A stretch of 27,198 nt of DNA from an uncultured Mollicutes bacterium (GCA_900543055.1 UQQI01000020.1:1-27198), one strand, 5' to 3'; numbered from the stretch's first letter, positions 1 to 9,091 are shown. The notes: generated from the sequence alone by a model not told the origin. Translations and numbers: made by a program.

Positions 1-584
1 TTACTAATAAGTAAATATATTACAATTAATACTATAAGAGCAGGTAAATGTTGATTAGTTAATACACTATTTAAATATAATGGATATAAATAAAATATAT
101 ATAATAAAGAACTTATTCTTCCAATTTTTTCATTAAATAATTTTTTTCCTATTAAATATATAAATAAAACAATAGAAGATGTAATAATACAATTAACTAT
201 TTTTAAAAAAATAACACTATTAAATATCTTTAATAAAAAAGATTGATATAAAACATGCCCAAATTGATAACTAAAAGTTTGAAAATAAGGAGTACTTAAA
301 AAAGATAAGTCATTATTAATTAAACTTTTACTAGCACTATACATTACTTTAAAGTCATCAAGTATACTTACTTTTAAATAAAATACACTAATTAGTCTAA
401 TGATTAAAGTAAGAATAAAAATAAACAAACCAAATCTCTTTATTTTTACTTTCTTAACAAATAACCATAATAATATAAATATAGGTATAATAAGTAAAAA
501 AGAAAATTTACTACTCATAAAAAATATTAAAACCATAAACATTATAAATAGTAAATATTCACATAATTTTATAAATTTATTCAT
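1..584 (-). CDS. Membrane glycosyltransferase, GT-C fold (ArnT/PMT-like), N-terminal part only
   Basis: The reading frame opens at an ATG at 584-582 and stays open to the window edge, giving 194 codons of the N-terminus; the rest lies outside. The translation begins MNKFIKLCEYLLF and is strongly hydrophobic, with successive membrane segments. After the first segments comes a loop containing SILDDFKVMYSASKSL, an acidic pair in the first external loop as in GT-C enzymes of the GT39/ArnT type that use polyprenyl-phosphate sugars. A later stretch, LTNQHLPALIVLIV, also suits this class. The family call is inferred from topology and the DD loop; the substrate cannot be told. It is divergent from the GtrII-like gene at 675 and probably belongs to the same surface-glycan locus. 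A clear sigma-A promoter lies just upstream. Confidence 0.6.
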   Translation of the reverse strand, partial: MNKFIKLCEYLLFIMFMVLIFFMSSKFSFLLIIPIFILLWLFVKKVKIKRFGLFIFILTLIIRLISVFYLKVSILDDFKVMYSASKSLINNDLSFLSTPYFQTFSYQFGHVLYQSFLLKIFNSVIFLKIVNCIITSSIVLFIYLIGKKLFNEKIGRISSLLYIFYLYPLYLNSVLTNQHLPALIVLIVIYLLIS

Positions 585-609
585 ATAAAATCACATCTTT
601 TCTTTTCTT

Positions 610-638
610 AATATAGCATACATAACCTTTATTTTCAA
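610..638 (-). promoter_or_regulatory. Sigma-A promoter for the GT-C glycosyltransferase
   Basis: On the minus strand, TTGAAA (638-633) is followed after exactly 17 bases by TATATT (615-610), with a TGC extended -10 just before it. Each box has one mismatch to consensus. It lies 25 bases upstream of the ATG at 584. Confidence 0.7.
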
Positions 639-674
639 ATTTATTTATGTTAGACTAATACTCAAGGTGATAAT

Positions 675-2126
675 ATGAAGACTTTAATAAAAAAAGAATA
701 TAAAAACTTATTATTAATAATAACTCTATTATTTCTAATACATTTACCATTAATGACTAAAAATATAATAAGTGCTGATATTCTTCTAAATAATTATTTT
801 TATAAAGGATATTCTTGGGAAATATCTCTAGGAAGATTTGGACTATATATAATTGGAATATTAAAATCATTCATTACAGTACCACATATAGACTTATTAA
901 TAAGTTATATTTTTATAAGTATATCAACAATTCTTTTAATAGACTTATTCAATATAAAAGATAAAATTAAGAAAATATTACTAATACTAATAATAGTATT
1001 AAGTCCAATAACATCATCTACTCTACTATTTAATTATTGCTCCATTGGATATACTTTTGCTTTTCTTGGAAGTGTATCCTCAATATATATTTTTTATAAA
1101 GAAACAAACAAATACTTAAAATACATTATTCCTATTATATTAATAGTACTATCACTCTCTATGTATCAAGCATATCTTTCTCTAATAGTAACATTATTCG
1201 TTATATATAATTTAAAATTAATATTAGATAAAAAAGAAAATTATAAAGAATTATTTAAATATTTAATACTATTAATAATTGGAATATTATTTTACTTTAT
1301 CTCAATGAAATTATCACAATTAGTATTTCATATTAATATGAGTAGCTATAGTAATGCTAATGAAATTGGTATAAATACAATATTAACTATTCCAAACAAA
1401 ATAATAGATACATATAAGTTAACTTATAGATTTTTCTTCACAAACTCTATAATAAAAAATACATATCTCCATAACAATATAATAAATTTATTAATTTTAA
1501 TTACAATAATCACAAGCATAATAGTAAATTTATTTAAAAATAATATAAGTAATAAAAATAAAATAATAACTATACTAATAATATTAACATTACCAATATA
1601 TTTAAATAGTATTATATTTGTAATATCAGGTACAAAATTACAATTGTTAATGAGTTCATCTTACTTATTAATTTACTTATTATTAATATACTTAATACCT
1701 AAAAATAACATAAAATACTTAAATATAATACTAATAATTCTTTTACTAAGAAATAACTTAATACAAGTACAATCAACATATTTAACACTAGAAAATACAT
1801 TTAATAGATACAAATTAGTAATAGATTCTGCTATTAGAGAAAATATAAATAATTCTAATACGAAGTATGTAGTAATTGGAAAAGATAAAGTAAAAAGTAC
1901 AAATATAAGTAAACAAAACTATGGTTTTATCAGTGATGACAGTATATTCTGGAAAGAATATAATTTAAGAAAACTTGGATTTACTAGATTTTGTGAAGAA
2001 TATTATGGACTAAATATAAATTATCTAAGTGAAGATAAAGCCTTAGTATTAGAAAATAATAGAACTAATAAATTAATAGAAAATAGAGATGATATAACTA
2101 TAATTAACCTAGATTACTTGAAATAA
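675..2126 (+). CDS. GtrII-like membrane glucosyltransferase
   Basis: A 483-residue polytopic membrane protein with about ten hydrophobic segments across residues 10-370 and a soluble C-terminal tail of about 110 residues. The N-terminal loop SADILLNN...YSWEISLGRFG (residues 33-55) and the later SMYQAYLSL near residue 163 resemble the glucosyl transferase GtrII family. These enzymes move a glucosyl group from a polyprenyl-phosphate carrier onto cell-surface polysaccharide on the outer face of the membrane. The start is supported by AGGTGATA six bases ahead of ATG. The assignment rests on motif memory and topology; acceptor and sugar are unknown. Its neighbours, a divergent GT-C enzyme and a downstream LCP transferase, fit a cell-wall glycan role. 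Codon use is extremely A/T-biased. Confidence 0.6.
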   Translation: MKTLIKKEYKNLLLIITLLFLIHLPLMTKNIISADILLNNYFYKGYSWEISLGRFGLYIIGILKSFITVPHIDLLISYIFISISTILLIDLFNIKDKIKKILLILIIVLSPITSSTLLFNYCSIGYTFAFLGSVSSIYIFYKETNKYLKYIIPIILIVLSLSMYQAYLSLIVTLFVIYNLKLILDKKENYKELFKYLILLIIGILFYFISMKLSQLVFHINMSSYSNANEIGINTILTIPNKIIDTYKLTYRFFFTNSIIKNTYLHNNIINLLILITIITSIIVNLFKNNISNKNKIITILIILTLPIYLNSIIFVISGTKLQLLMSSSYLLIYLLLIYLIPKNNIKYLNIILIILLLRNNLIQVQSTYLTLENTFNRYKLVIDSAIRENINNSNTKYVVIGKDKVKSTNISKQNYGFISDDSIFWKEYNLRKLGFTRFCEEYYGLNINYLSEDKALVLENNRTNKLIENRDDITIINLDYLK

Positions 2127-2146
2127 TAACTACTTTAAGATATAAT
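2118..2146 (+). promoter_or_regulatory. Sigma-A promoter for the LCP gene
   Basis: TTGAAA (2118-2123), a 17-base spacer, then a perfect TATAAT (2141-2146). It overlaps the last codons of the upstream gene, so the LCP gene can be transcribed independently of it. Confidence 0.75.
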
Positions 2147-2172
2147 TAAGCGTGTTTATCGAGGTGAAGTAA

Positions 2173-3582
2173 ATGAAAAAGAAATTATTAAAAAACATAT
2201 TAAGTTTAGTAGTATTAATAATAGTTCTATTCACAACATATGAAATTCTTAAATTAAACATATTACCAAATAAATACTTAATACCTATAATAATAGGAGA
2301 AATAATATTATATGTACTCGGACTATTACTATATAATTTGAAAAAGAAAGTATTTGTACTTATCGGAATAATATTATATTTAATAAGTATAATTGGAAAT
2401 ATATTTGGATATTATTACTTAAATAAAACAAATAAATATATATCAAAGAACTTAGAATATAAAACATATAAAGTTACAACAAAATATTATGTACTAGCAA
2501 ATAAAAATGATAGTACAAATGATATTAAAGCAATAAATAAAGAAAAAAAAGTTGAATACTATAAATATAGTCGTTCAATAAATAAAGCATTAAAGGCTCT
2601 TGGAGATTATAATTATGAAGCAAGCGATACTGCATCTAAATCTATAGAATATGTAAATAACGAGAATGGATATTTCTTAATAGCAAGTGCTAATTATGAT
2701 TATTTAATGGATTCTACTAATTTATATTCAAGAGATAATTATAAAATAATTAAAGAATTTGAAGTATCTGAAAATATTAAAAGAAATGATGAGATAAAAG
2801 ATAAATTTAATATTTATATTAATGGTCTTGATTTTACAGGTATAATGCGTGATTATAATTTAATTGCAACAATCAATTTAAAAACTAAAAAAGTTATACT
2901 AACATCTATTCCAAGAGATTACTACATTGATGTGCCTGCATATAACATGAAAGATACATTAATGTGTTTAGGTTCATTAGACTCAGAAATATCAAAAGAA
3001 GCGTTAGAAAAATTATTTAATACTAAAATAGACTACACAATAAACTTAAATACAAATAGTTTAGTAAACGTTGTAGACACATTAGGTGGAATTGAATTCT
3101 GTTCTGATTTAGAATTCACAACTACTCATGCATTAGTTACTGATACATATAATGATAGTGTTGGCAAAAAACTGCATGTTACTAAAGGTTGTAAAAACTA
3201 TAATGGTACAGAAATACTAGCAATTGCAAGAGAAAGAATGGCTCTTCCTGGAAGAGATAGATATAGACAAAAAAATTGTAGACAAATCTTAATAACAATA
3301 GCCAAAAAAATTGCATCTATCTCATCTTTAACTAATTATAACGAAATATTAAATTCATTTGATGGACTATATACAACAGACATGAATGACAAAGTAGTTA
3401 AAAATATCATAAAAAAAGTTATAGAAGATCCTAATTTTGAAATAATAGAACAAAGCGTTGATGGAACAGATGGTATTGGTGTTGGTCATTTAGGAACAAG
3501 TGAAGCATGGATAATGACTCCAAGTATGGACACAGTAAACGCCGCATCATCAAAAATTAATAACTTATTAAATGAAAAATAA
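2173..3582 (+). CDS. LytR-CpsA-Psr (LCP) family cell-wall glycopolymer transferase
   Basis: A 469-residue protein with three N-terminal membrane helices (about 9-28, 36-54, 58-82), an unassigned region to about residue 205, then an LCP domain. Diagnostic LCP features are visible: LIATINLKTKKVILTSIPRDYYIDVP (split here as LIATINLKTKK and SIPRDYYIDVP), DYTINLNTN, VVDTLGGIEF, and the C-terminal ILAIARERM followed by GRDRYRQKNCRQI, which holds the conserved Arg residues that bind the lipid pyrophosphate. Family members attach teichoic acid or capsule-like polymers from lipid carriers to peptidoglycan at the outer membrane face, implying that this organism keeps a cell wall. The start follows GAGGTGAAGTAA. 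The region between the helices and the LCP domain is longer than in many homologues. The gene has its own promoter and terminator. Confidence 0.88.
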   Translation: MKKKLLKNILSLVVLIIVLFTTYEILKLNILPNKYLIPIIIGEIILYVLGLLLYNLKKKVFVLIGIILYLISIIGNIFGYYYLNKTNKYISKNLEYKTYKVTTKYYVLANKNDSTNDIKAINKEKKVEYYKYSRSINKALKALGDYNYEASDTASKSIEYVNNENGYFLIASANYDYLMDSTNLYSRDNYKIIKEFEVSENIKRNDEIKDKFNIYINGLDFTGIMRDYNLIATINLKTKKVILTSIPRDYYIDVPAYNMKDTLMCLGSLDSEISKEALEKLFNTKIDYTINLNTNSLVNVVDTLGGIEFCSDLEFTTTHALVTDTYNDSVGKKLHVTKGCKNYNGTEILAIARERMALPGRDRYRQKNCRQILITIAKKIASISSLTNYNEILNSFDGLYTTDMNDKVVKNIIKKVIEDPNFEIIEQSVDGTDGIGVGHLGTSEAWIMTPSMDTVNAASSKINNLLNEK

Positions 3583-3584
3583 TT

Positions 3585-3617
3585 AGAATAATATCAATGA
3601 TATTGTTCTTTTTTTTT
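3585..3617 (+). terminator. Rho-independent terminator of the LCP gene
   Basis: AGAATAATATC (3585-3595) pairs with GATATTGTTCT (3599-3609) over an AAT loop, with one T-G wobble, and is followed by a nine-T tract to 3617. Confidence 0.8.
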
Positions 3618-3655
3618 ATACTTTTCATATATTTTACTAGTATAAGGAGAATGCT

Positions 3656-5131
3656 ATGGAAAAATATGAGATAATTAAAAATATTGCCAAAAGAAGTGGC
3701 GGAGATATTTACTTAGGTGTAGTTGGTGCCGTAAGAACAGGAAAATCAACTTTTATAAAACGTGTTGTTGAAACATTAATTGTTCCAAATATTGAAGATG
3801 AATATGAAAGAAAAAGAGCATTAGATGAAATTCCTCAAAGTGCAGCAGGAAAAACTATTATGACAACAGAACCTAAATTTGTTCCAAACAACACAGCAAA
3901 AATAAAAATAGATGACATAAACTGCAACATTAAATTAATAGACTGTGTTGGATATATGATTAATAATGCAATTGGCGCAACTGATGAAAATGGACCAAGA
4001 ATGGTAAAAACACCTTGGTATAATGAAGAAATACCTTTTACAGAAGCTGCAGAAATAGGAACAGAAAAAGTAATAAAAGAACATTCAACTATTGGTATAG
4101 TAGTAACATCAGATGGTTCAATTGGAGACTTCCAACGAAGTGATTATATTGAAGCAGAAACAAGAGTAATTGAAGAATTAAAAAGCATTGGAAAGCCATT
4201 CATAGTAGTATTAAATACAACACACCCAACTCACCCAGATACAGAAAATATCGCAAGAGAAATAAAATCAAAACAAAACATTCCTGTACTTCCAATAAAC
4301 ATAGAAGCAATGAATGAAAAAGATATGTACAATATTTTAAGAGAAGCATTATATGAATTTCCTGTCCTAGAAGTGAGAGTAAATATGCCAGAATGGATTA
4401 GTATTTTAAATCCAGATAATAAAATTAAAAAAGCGTATATTGAATCTATAAAAGAAAGTGTAATTGAAATAAATAAAATAAGGGATGTAGAAAAAATAAC
4501 AGAGCATTTCTTAGAAAATGAATATATTGAAAAATGTTATCTATCAGATATAGACACATCAACAGGAATAATAACAGTTAACTTAACTGCTCCAATTAAA
4601 CTATATAATGAAACATTAAATGAACTTATCGATAAAGATATTAAAACAAAAGCAGATTTACTATCTCTATTTCAAGAATATAATGTTGCAAAGAGAGAAT
4701 ATAATCAGATTAAATATGCCTTAAATATGGTAAAACAAACTGGTTATGGTATTGCAACTCCATCAATTGATGATATGAAGTTAGATAAACCGGAAATAAT
4801 TAAGCAAGGTCCTAGATATGGTGTTAAATTGAAGGCTGTTGCTCCATCTATTCACATGATAAAAGTAGATGTAGAATCTACATTTGAACCAATTATTGGT
4901 AGTGAAACACAATGTAAAGAGTTAATTGACTACTTAACAAAAGATAAAGAAACTGATAAAAATGAAATATGGAAAAGTGAAATATTTGGTAGAAGTCTTG
5001 ACTCAATTGTACAAGAAGGAATTCAATCAAAAATAAATCTTATGCCAGATAACATAAGATTTAAATTACAAAATACTTTAACTAGAGTAGTAAATAAAGG
5101 TTCAAATAATGTTATTACAATAGTAATTTAA
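3656..5131 (+). CDS. spoIVA: Stage IV sporulation protein A, spore-coat basement ATPase
   Basis: A 491-residue protein, matching the usual family length of about 492. The N-terminal GTPase-like domain has Walker A GAVRTGKS (24-31), the family-specific IPQSAAGKTIMTTEP region and LIDCVGYM in the Walker B area. The C-terminus ends in the short hydrophobic sequence NNVITIVI expected for membrane or SpoVM-linked anchoring. SpoIVA hydrolyses ATP to polymerise on the outer forespore membrane and forms the platform for spore-coat assembly. The ATG follows AAGGAGAATGCT. The gene stands alone between two terminators. This is one of the most secure calls in the window and places the organism among endospore formers or close relatives that keep the programme. 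I could not identify a convincing sigma-E promoter in the short upstream gap. Confidence 0.97.
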   Translation: MEKYEIIKNIAKRSGGDIYLGVVGAVRTGKSTFIKRVVETLIVPNIEDEYERKRALDEIPQSAAGKTIMTTEPKFVPNNTAKIKIDDINCNIKLIDCVGYMINNAIGATDENGPRMVKTPWYNEEIPFTEAAEIGTEKVIKEHSTIGIVVTSDGSIGDFQRSDYIEAETRVIEELKSIGKPFIVVLNTTHPTHPDTENIAREIKSKQNIPVLPINIEAMNEKDMYNILREALYEFPVLEVRVNMPEWISILNPDNKIKKAYIESIKESVIEINKIRDVEKITEHFLENEYIEKCYLSDIDTSTGIITVNLTAPIKLYNETLNELIDKDIKTKADLLSLFQEYNVAKREYNQIKYALNMVKQTGYGIATPSIDDMKLDKPEIIKQGPRYGVKLKAVAPSIHMIKVDVESTFEPIIGSETQCKELIDYLTKDKETDKNEIWKSEIFGRSLDSIVQEGIQSKINLMPDNIRFKLQNTLTRVVNKGSNNVITIVI

Positions 5132-5156
5132 AAGAGTGAAATTATTCACTCTTTTT
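5130..5156. terminator. Bidirectional terminator between spoIVA and the converging operon
   Basis: AAAAGAGTGAA (5130-5140) and TTCACTCTTTT (5145-5155) form a perfect 11-bp stem with loop ATTA; T tracts flank it on both strands. It overlaps the spoIVA stop codon, and the stop codon of the minus-strand gene (5142-5144) lies in the loop. Confidence 0.85.
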
Positions 5157-5849
5157 AGTACGTACTTTCGAAATCAATTCATTGTAATAATTATATAAAT
5201 CTTGAGTCTTAAATTTAATTTCTCCATCTTCTACTACCCAATCATCTTTATATAAAACTAAAAAATTAAGAACTTCAATACTAGTATCATATACATTATT
5301 CATACGAGACTTAGTACTCTTTAATAACTCTATAGTGGAATTATAATTACTTCTCATATTTGAAGAAAGCATTAAATTATCATATAAATTAACATAGTAT
5401 TCTTCTTTAGTACTTTTATAAATATTGTTTTTAATCTCTTCATCACCAAATTTATTAATTAAATCATCTACTTTTTTATTAAATGTCTCTTTAGATGTCT
5501 TTAAATATTCAAGTGATTTAGTAAACTCCGGACCATCTGTTGAATAATTGTCATATGAAAGTATTGTAGTTAATTCTTTATCATTTATAAGTTTTAATAC
5601 CTCTTGCAACTCTAAATGATAATCATCAAAATATTTCTTAATAGACTTCTCAACAACAGCATACTTTCCTCTAGTAACTATTTTTTTATTATATCTATCT
5701 TTAGTAATATCTAACTTAGATAAATACTCCATTTCATTTTTAAGTTCATTTTCCATAGTAGCATCTCTAATTACTAGAAAACTAACTAACATAAACATAT
5801 TTAAAACAATAAAACCAAATACTAGTAAAAACTTCTTTCTACTACTCAT
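5142..5849 (-). CDS. Hypothetical membrane-anchored helical protein
   Basis: A 235-residue protein that I do not recognise. Residues 6-28 (KFLLVFGFIVLNMFMLVSFL) form one N-terminal membrane segment after a short SSRKK stretch, so most of the protein is probably outside the membrane. The rest is Lys/Glu/Asn-rich and predicted by eye to be largely alpha-helical, without cysteines or enzyme motifs. The start is supported by GGTGATG before ATG. It is the last gene of the minus-strand run, eight bases after the gene at 5858. Its place behind engB may be only co-transcription. Confidence refers to it being a real gene; no function is offered. Confidence 0.75.
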   Translation of the reverse strand: MSSRKKFLLVFGFIVLNMFMLVSFLVIRDATMENELKNEMEYLSKLDITKDRYNKKIVTRGKYAVVEKSIKKYFDDYHLELQEVLKLINDKELTTILSYDNYSTDGPEFTKSLEYLKTSKETFNKKVDDLINKFGDEEIKNNIYKSTKEEYYVNLYDNLMLSSNMRSNYNSTIELLKSTKSRMNNVYDTSIEVLNFLVLYKDDWVVEDGEIKFKTQDLYNYYNELISKVRTKKSE

Positions 5850-5857
5850 ATCATCAC

Positions 5858-6295
5858 CTACTTATATACAATACTATCTCTAAGTAATAAATTAGTATCA
5901 TACCCAAATATAAATTTACCAAACTCCACCTTTTCAAGTAACTTATCAAATGAATCATCTACTAGGCCATAAAACTCTCCATCTAAATACCTAATAGTAC
6001 CTAAATCTTTTATACATAAATAATTAATAGTCTTAAAATATACTTCATTATCATCATTTAAAATAATTTTTAAATCAATTGAATCTTTATATAAAGAGTC
6101 ATCAATTTTAATTAAATTTAAAAATAATCCTATTTTTCTATAATAAGTATACACTTTATAATAACCATTTAACTTTAATTTACTTTTAAGTTTATCTATA
6201 TATTCTTTTACAACATTTCTAATATCAGCATTACAATCTATTTTTTCATAAATATATATTTTTATATTATCAGAAGATAATAATTCAATTTCCAC
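5858..6295 (-). CDS. Hypothetical small cytoplasmic protein
   Basis: A 145-residue protein with no membrane segment, signal peptide or recognised motif. The sequence alternates charged and hydrophobic residues, suggesting a small mixed alpha/beta fold, and ends in YDTNLLLRDSIVYK. The start is GTG with AGGTGAT a few bases upstream; an out-of-frame ATG overlaps it, so the exact start is a little uncertain. It lies 24 bases after engB and eight before the next membrane-anchored unknown, so the three are probably one transcript. Confidence 0.7.
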   Translation of the reverse strand: MEIELLSSDNIKIYIYEKIDCNADIRNVVKEYIDKLKSKLKLNGYYKVYTYYRKIGLFLNLIKIDDSLYKDSIDLKIILNDDNEVYFKTINYLCIKDLGTIRYLDGEFYGLVDDSFDKLLEKVEFGKFIFGYDTNLLLRDSIVYK

Positions 6296-6319
6296 ATAAT
6301 CACCTAATAAAATATATGC

Positions 6320-6916
6320 CTAAATTGTATCCTCATAAACTAAATCTTCAATTTTCTTTAGTACTTCTTTAACACCAAGTCTAGTAACACTAGAAAAAAC
6401 TACTAAATCATCACCTATTACTAAGTCAAGTGTATCCATAATTAATTTTAAATTTTTTTGTTTTTTACTTCCACCTACTTTATCAGCCTTTGTTGCGATA
6501 ACAGTTACAGGAAGATTGTAGTATTTTAAAAAATTATACATTAATAAATCATCTTCAGTTGGTTTCATTCTAAAATCAATTAACATAAAAACTCTTTTTA
6601 ATTGCTCACGCTTCTCTAAATACTCTTCAATCATCATCCCAAACTTTGCTTGAGTCTTCTTATCAACAGATGCATAACCATATCCTGGAACATCTATTAA
6701 ATAAAATTCATTATTAACTCCATAAAAATTCAATGTTTGAGTCTTACCAGGCTTTGAAGAAGTATAAGCTAAATTCTTACGAGATAAAATAGAATTTATA
6801 AAACTACTCTTTCCTACATTACTTCTACCAACAAGTAAAAATTCTGGTTTATTCTCATCAGGATATTGACTTCTACGTGATGCAATAACATCTAAATTTG
6901 CTTCTTTAATAACCAT
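6320..6916 (-). CDS. engB: EngB/YsxC ribosome-biogenesis GTPase
   Basis: A 198-residue TRAFAC-class GTPase of typical family length. Motifs in order: G1 GRSNVGKSS (30-38), the SSKPGKTQTLNFY segment (53-65) with the G2 Thr, G3 DVPGYGYA (75-82), G4 TKAD (142-145), and a G5-like VVFSSVT region. EngB binds GTP and is needed for a late step in 50S subunit assembly in the cytoplasm. The start codon overlaps the stop of the upstream NrnA-like gene by one base, in a TAATG arrangement, which implies translational coupling. A secure call with nothing unusual. Confidence 0.95.
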   Translation of the reverse strand: MVIKEANLDVIASRRSQYPDENKPEFLLVGRSNVGKSSFINSILSRKNLAYTSSKPGKTQTLNFYGVNNEFYLIDVPGYGYASVDKKTQAKFGMMIEEYLEKREQLKRVFMLIDFRMKPTEDDLLMYNFLKYYNLPVTVIATKADKVGGSKKQKNLKLIMDTLDLVIGDDLVVFSSVTRLGVKEVLKKIEDLVYEDTI

Positions 6917-7866
6917 TATTCTTCACCTTCATCATTATATTTTTTTAATTCATTATCTAAATCTCTCATAACTTCCAATGCCTCATCTAAAGTTTTAACT
7001 CTTACCCCAGATGCCATTTTATGACCACCACCATGATGTAATTCTGCTACTTTATTAATTTCTGGTCCACGAGATCTAATAGAAATACGATATTGATTAT
7101 TTTTTATATCTTCTGTAATAGTTGCCCAAACAAGAACTTCTTTAATATAATTAAAATCATTAATCATATTTCCAGCAGAAGCACTATCTACACCATATTC
7201 ATTTATTATATCATTACTAATTACAACATAGCCAAGCTTATTATCAGTAACCTTCATATTAAGAGAAATATATCCTTCAAGTCTAACCTCAGAAAGAGGT
7301 CTAAGATATAATTTATTATAAATCTCACTTAAATCAAAATCATAATCTCTTAAATAATTAGAAACTCTTTGAAAAGTATTTGCTGTTGCACTATTAAATA
7401 AAAATCTATTTGAATCAGACACTAATCCCATATATAAAAGTTCTGCAATTTCTTTATTACACTTTAATTCAGTATCTTCAATAATTTTCATTATTATCTC
7501 ACAAGCTGAAGTTTTATCATCTTCTATAACTTCTAATCCACCAAATTCTTCTATAAAAGGATGATGATCAATCTTAATAACATCACTAAAGTTATCTGGA
7601 TTTGCAGAATCAATTCTTTTTTTATCTGGCGTATCACAAACTATCAATAAAGCATTATCTGAAGCTTCTAACTTATCAAGTTTACCAAAATGAGCAAATT
7701 TTTGACTACCAGTACCAATTGCTAAAACTTTCTTTTCTGGAAAAGTTAATCTGATAGAATCTCTAAGTGCTAATTGACTACATAAAGCATCTGGATCAAC
7801 GCCTATATGTCTTGCAATCATAATCGTATCATATTGTTTTATTTTATCTATTATTTCATTATACAT
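6916..7866 (-). CDS. nrnA: DHH/DHHA1 phosphoesterase, NrnA-like oligoribonuclease/pAp phosphatase
   Basis: A 316-residue protein with the NrnA layout. The DHH domain has RHIGVDPDALCSQ (19-31), whose His and two Asp residues bind metal, an Asp in CDTPD (78), the IDHH motif (99-102), and GLVSDSNRF with a further metal Asp. The C-terminal DHHA1 domain carries GGGHKMASG (279-287), which binds substrate. Family members degrade 2-5 nt RNAs and dephosphorylate pAp; some relatives cleave cyclic dinucleotide products such as pApA, and sequence alone does not separate these. It lies ten bases after the degenerate acetate kinase and overlaps engB by one base. Confidence 0.88.
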   Translation of the reverse strand: MYNEIIDKIKQYDTIMIARHIGVDPDALCSQLALRDSIRLTFPEKKVLAIGTGSQKFAHFGKLDKLEASDNALLIVCDTPDKKRIDSANPDNFSDVIKIDHHPFIEEFGGLEVIEDDKTSACEIIMKIIEDTELKCNKEIAELLYMGLVSDSNRFLFNSATANTFQRVSNYLRDYDFDLSEIYNKLYLRPLSEVRLEGYISLNMKVTDNKLGYVVISNDIINEYGVDSASAGNMINDFNYIKEVLVWATITEDIKNNQYRISIRSRGPEINKVAELHHGGGHKMASGVRVKTLDEALEVMRDLDNELKKYNDEGEE

Positions 7867-7876
7867 ATATCATTTC

Positions 7877-9061
7877 CTATCTATTTGTAATTAATTCTAA
7901 AGTATCCTTTGCAACCATTAATTCTTCATCAGTTGGAATAGTATATATTGCAATGCTTGAATCATTTGTACTTATTTTTACTTCTTCACACTTTTTATTA
8001 TTCATATCTAAATCTATCTTAACACCAAGACATGCAAGACGCTCACATATTTCACGTCTAATTGGAACACTATTCTCACCAATACCTGCAGTAAATACAA
8101 TAGCATCAACTCCACCAAGAAGTACATAGTATTGAGAAATAAAGTCAACTACCCTTCTTACAAATTTATTTTTAGCAAGAATTGCTTTCTCATTACCTTT
8201 ATCACATTGTTCTAATATATCACGCATATCATGACTATACTCACTAATACCAAGTAAACCACTATGATTTGTCAAATCATCAATTATTTCCCCAACATTT
8301 TTTCCTTCTTTTTCCATAACAAAAGGAATAATAGATGGATCAATATCACCACTTCTAGTTCCCATAACAATACCAGATAATGGAGTAAATCCTGTACTAG
8401 TATCAACTACTTTCATATCTTTAATAGCAGATACAGAATCATCATTTCCAAGGTGACAACTAATTAATTTAAAATTATCTCTTCCAAGAATTTTTCTTAT
8501 TTCTTCTGTAACATACTTATGACTTGTTCCATAAAAGCCATATTTTCTAACTCCATATTGTTCATACCATTCATATGGAACAGGATATAAGAAATTTTCT
8601 TCACTTATTGTTTGATGGAATGCTGTATCAAAAACAGCAACCATTAATGTATTTGGAAGTAAACTCTTAAAAGCCTTCATCCCATCAGCTTCACTCTTAT
8701 TATATAACGGAGCAAGATCACTAAGTTCATAAACATCATTGATAACTTTATCACTAATAAATACACTGTTTGTATATTTTGAACCACCATGAACAACTCT
8801 ATGTCCAATAGCCTTAACATCATCTAAAGAACTAATAATGTTTAAGGTAAGTAAATTATCAAATAAAATTTTAACAGCATCTTCATAATTATTAATTTCA
8901 GAAGTTAAAACTATTTTTTCACCATTATATTTAATTTCACAACTACTATCTTCAAGTCCAATTCTTTCAATTATACCTTTCGCAATAACACTATTATCAT
9001 CCATTTCAAATAAAGTAAATTCCATAGAACGACTTAAAGTATTAATTGTCATAATTTTCAT
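7877..9061 (-). CDS. Degenerate acetate kinase paralogue, probably altered activity
   Basis: At 394 residues it aligns end to end with the acetate kinase at 9150, but key positions differ. The phosphate motif NAGSSSLK has become NTLSRSME (7-14), so the Lys is Glu. The active-site His of LAPLHNP is Tyr (LAPLYNK, Y120). The first His of FHGTSH is Tyr (FYGTSH, Y177). HLGNGAS has become HLGNDDS. It keeps GHRVVHGG (R88), VFDTAFHQT (D145), GTRSGDIDP (R236) and TDEELM near the C-terminus. The overall fold of the acetate/sugar kinase superfamily should be kept, while acetate phosphorylation is doubtful. Possible roles are a regulatory partner of the canonical enzyme or a kinase for another acid. It heads the run into nrnA and engB and has its own -10 element after the ackA terminator. 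Confidence 0.85.
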   Translation of the reverse strand: MKIMTINTLSRSMEFTLFEMDDNSVIAKGIIERIGLEDSSCEIKYNGEKIVLTSEINNYEDAVKILFDNLLTLNIISSLDDVKAIGHRVVHGGSKYTNSVFISDKVINDVYELSDLAPLYNKSEADGMKAFKSLLPNTLMVAVFDTAFHQTISEENFLYPVPYEWYEQYGVRKYGFYGTSHKYVTEEIRKILGRDNFKLISCHLGNDDSVSAIKDMKVVDTSTGFTPLSGIVMGTRSGDIDPSIIPFVMEKEGKNVGEIIDDLTNHSGLLGISEYSHDMRDILEQCDKGNEKAILAKNKFVRRVVDFISQYYVLLGGVDAIVFTAGIGENSVPIRREICERLACLGVKIDLDMNNKKCEEVKISTNDSSIAIYTIPTDEELMVAKDTLELITNR

Positions 9062-9091
9062 AAAACTACCTCTTTCTAGAAACCTATTAAT

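Noticed and set aside
400..588. A plus-strand open frame of 62 codons
   Set aside because: It lies wholly opposite the partial GT-C glycosyltransferase, which has a good promoter and membrane-protein sequence; the plus-strand frame is low complexity and has no plausible ribosome-binding site.
3598..3655. A possible sigma-E promoter for spoIVA
   Set aside because: CATATATT resembles a sigma-E -10, but no -35 of the expected type stands 13-15 bases upstream, and the region is taken up by the terminator of the preceding gene.
7093..7311. A plus-strand open frame opposite nrnA
   Set aside because: It is opposite conserved DHHA1-region coding sequence and consists of Ile/Asn-rich AT-driven residues.
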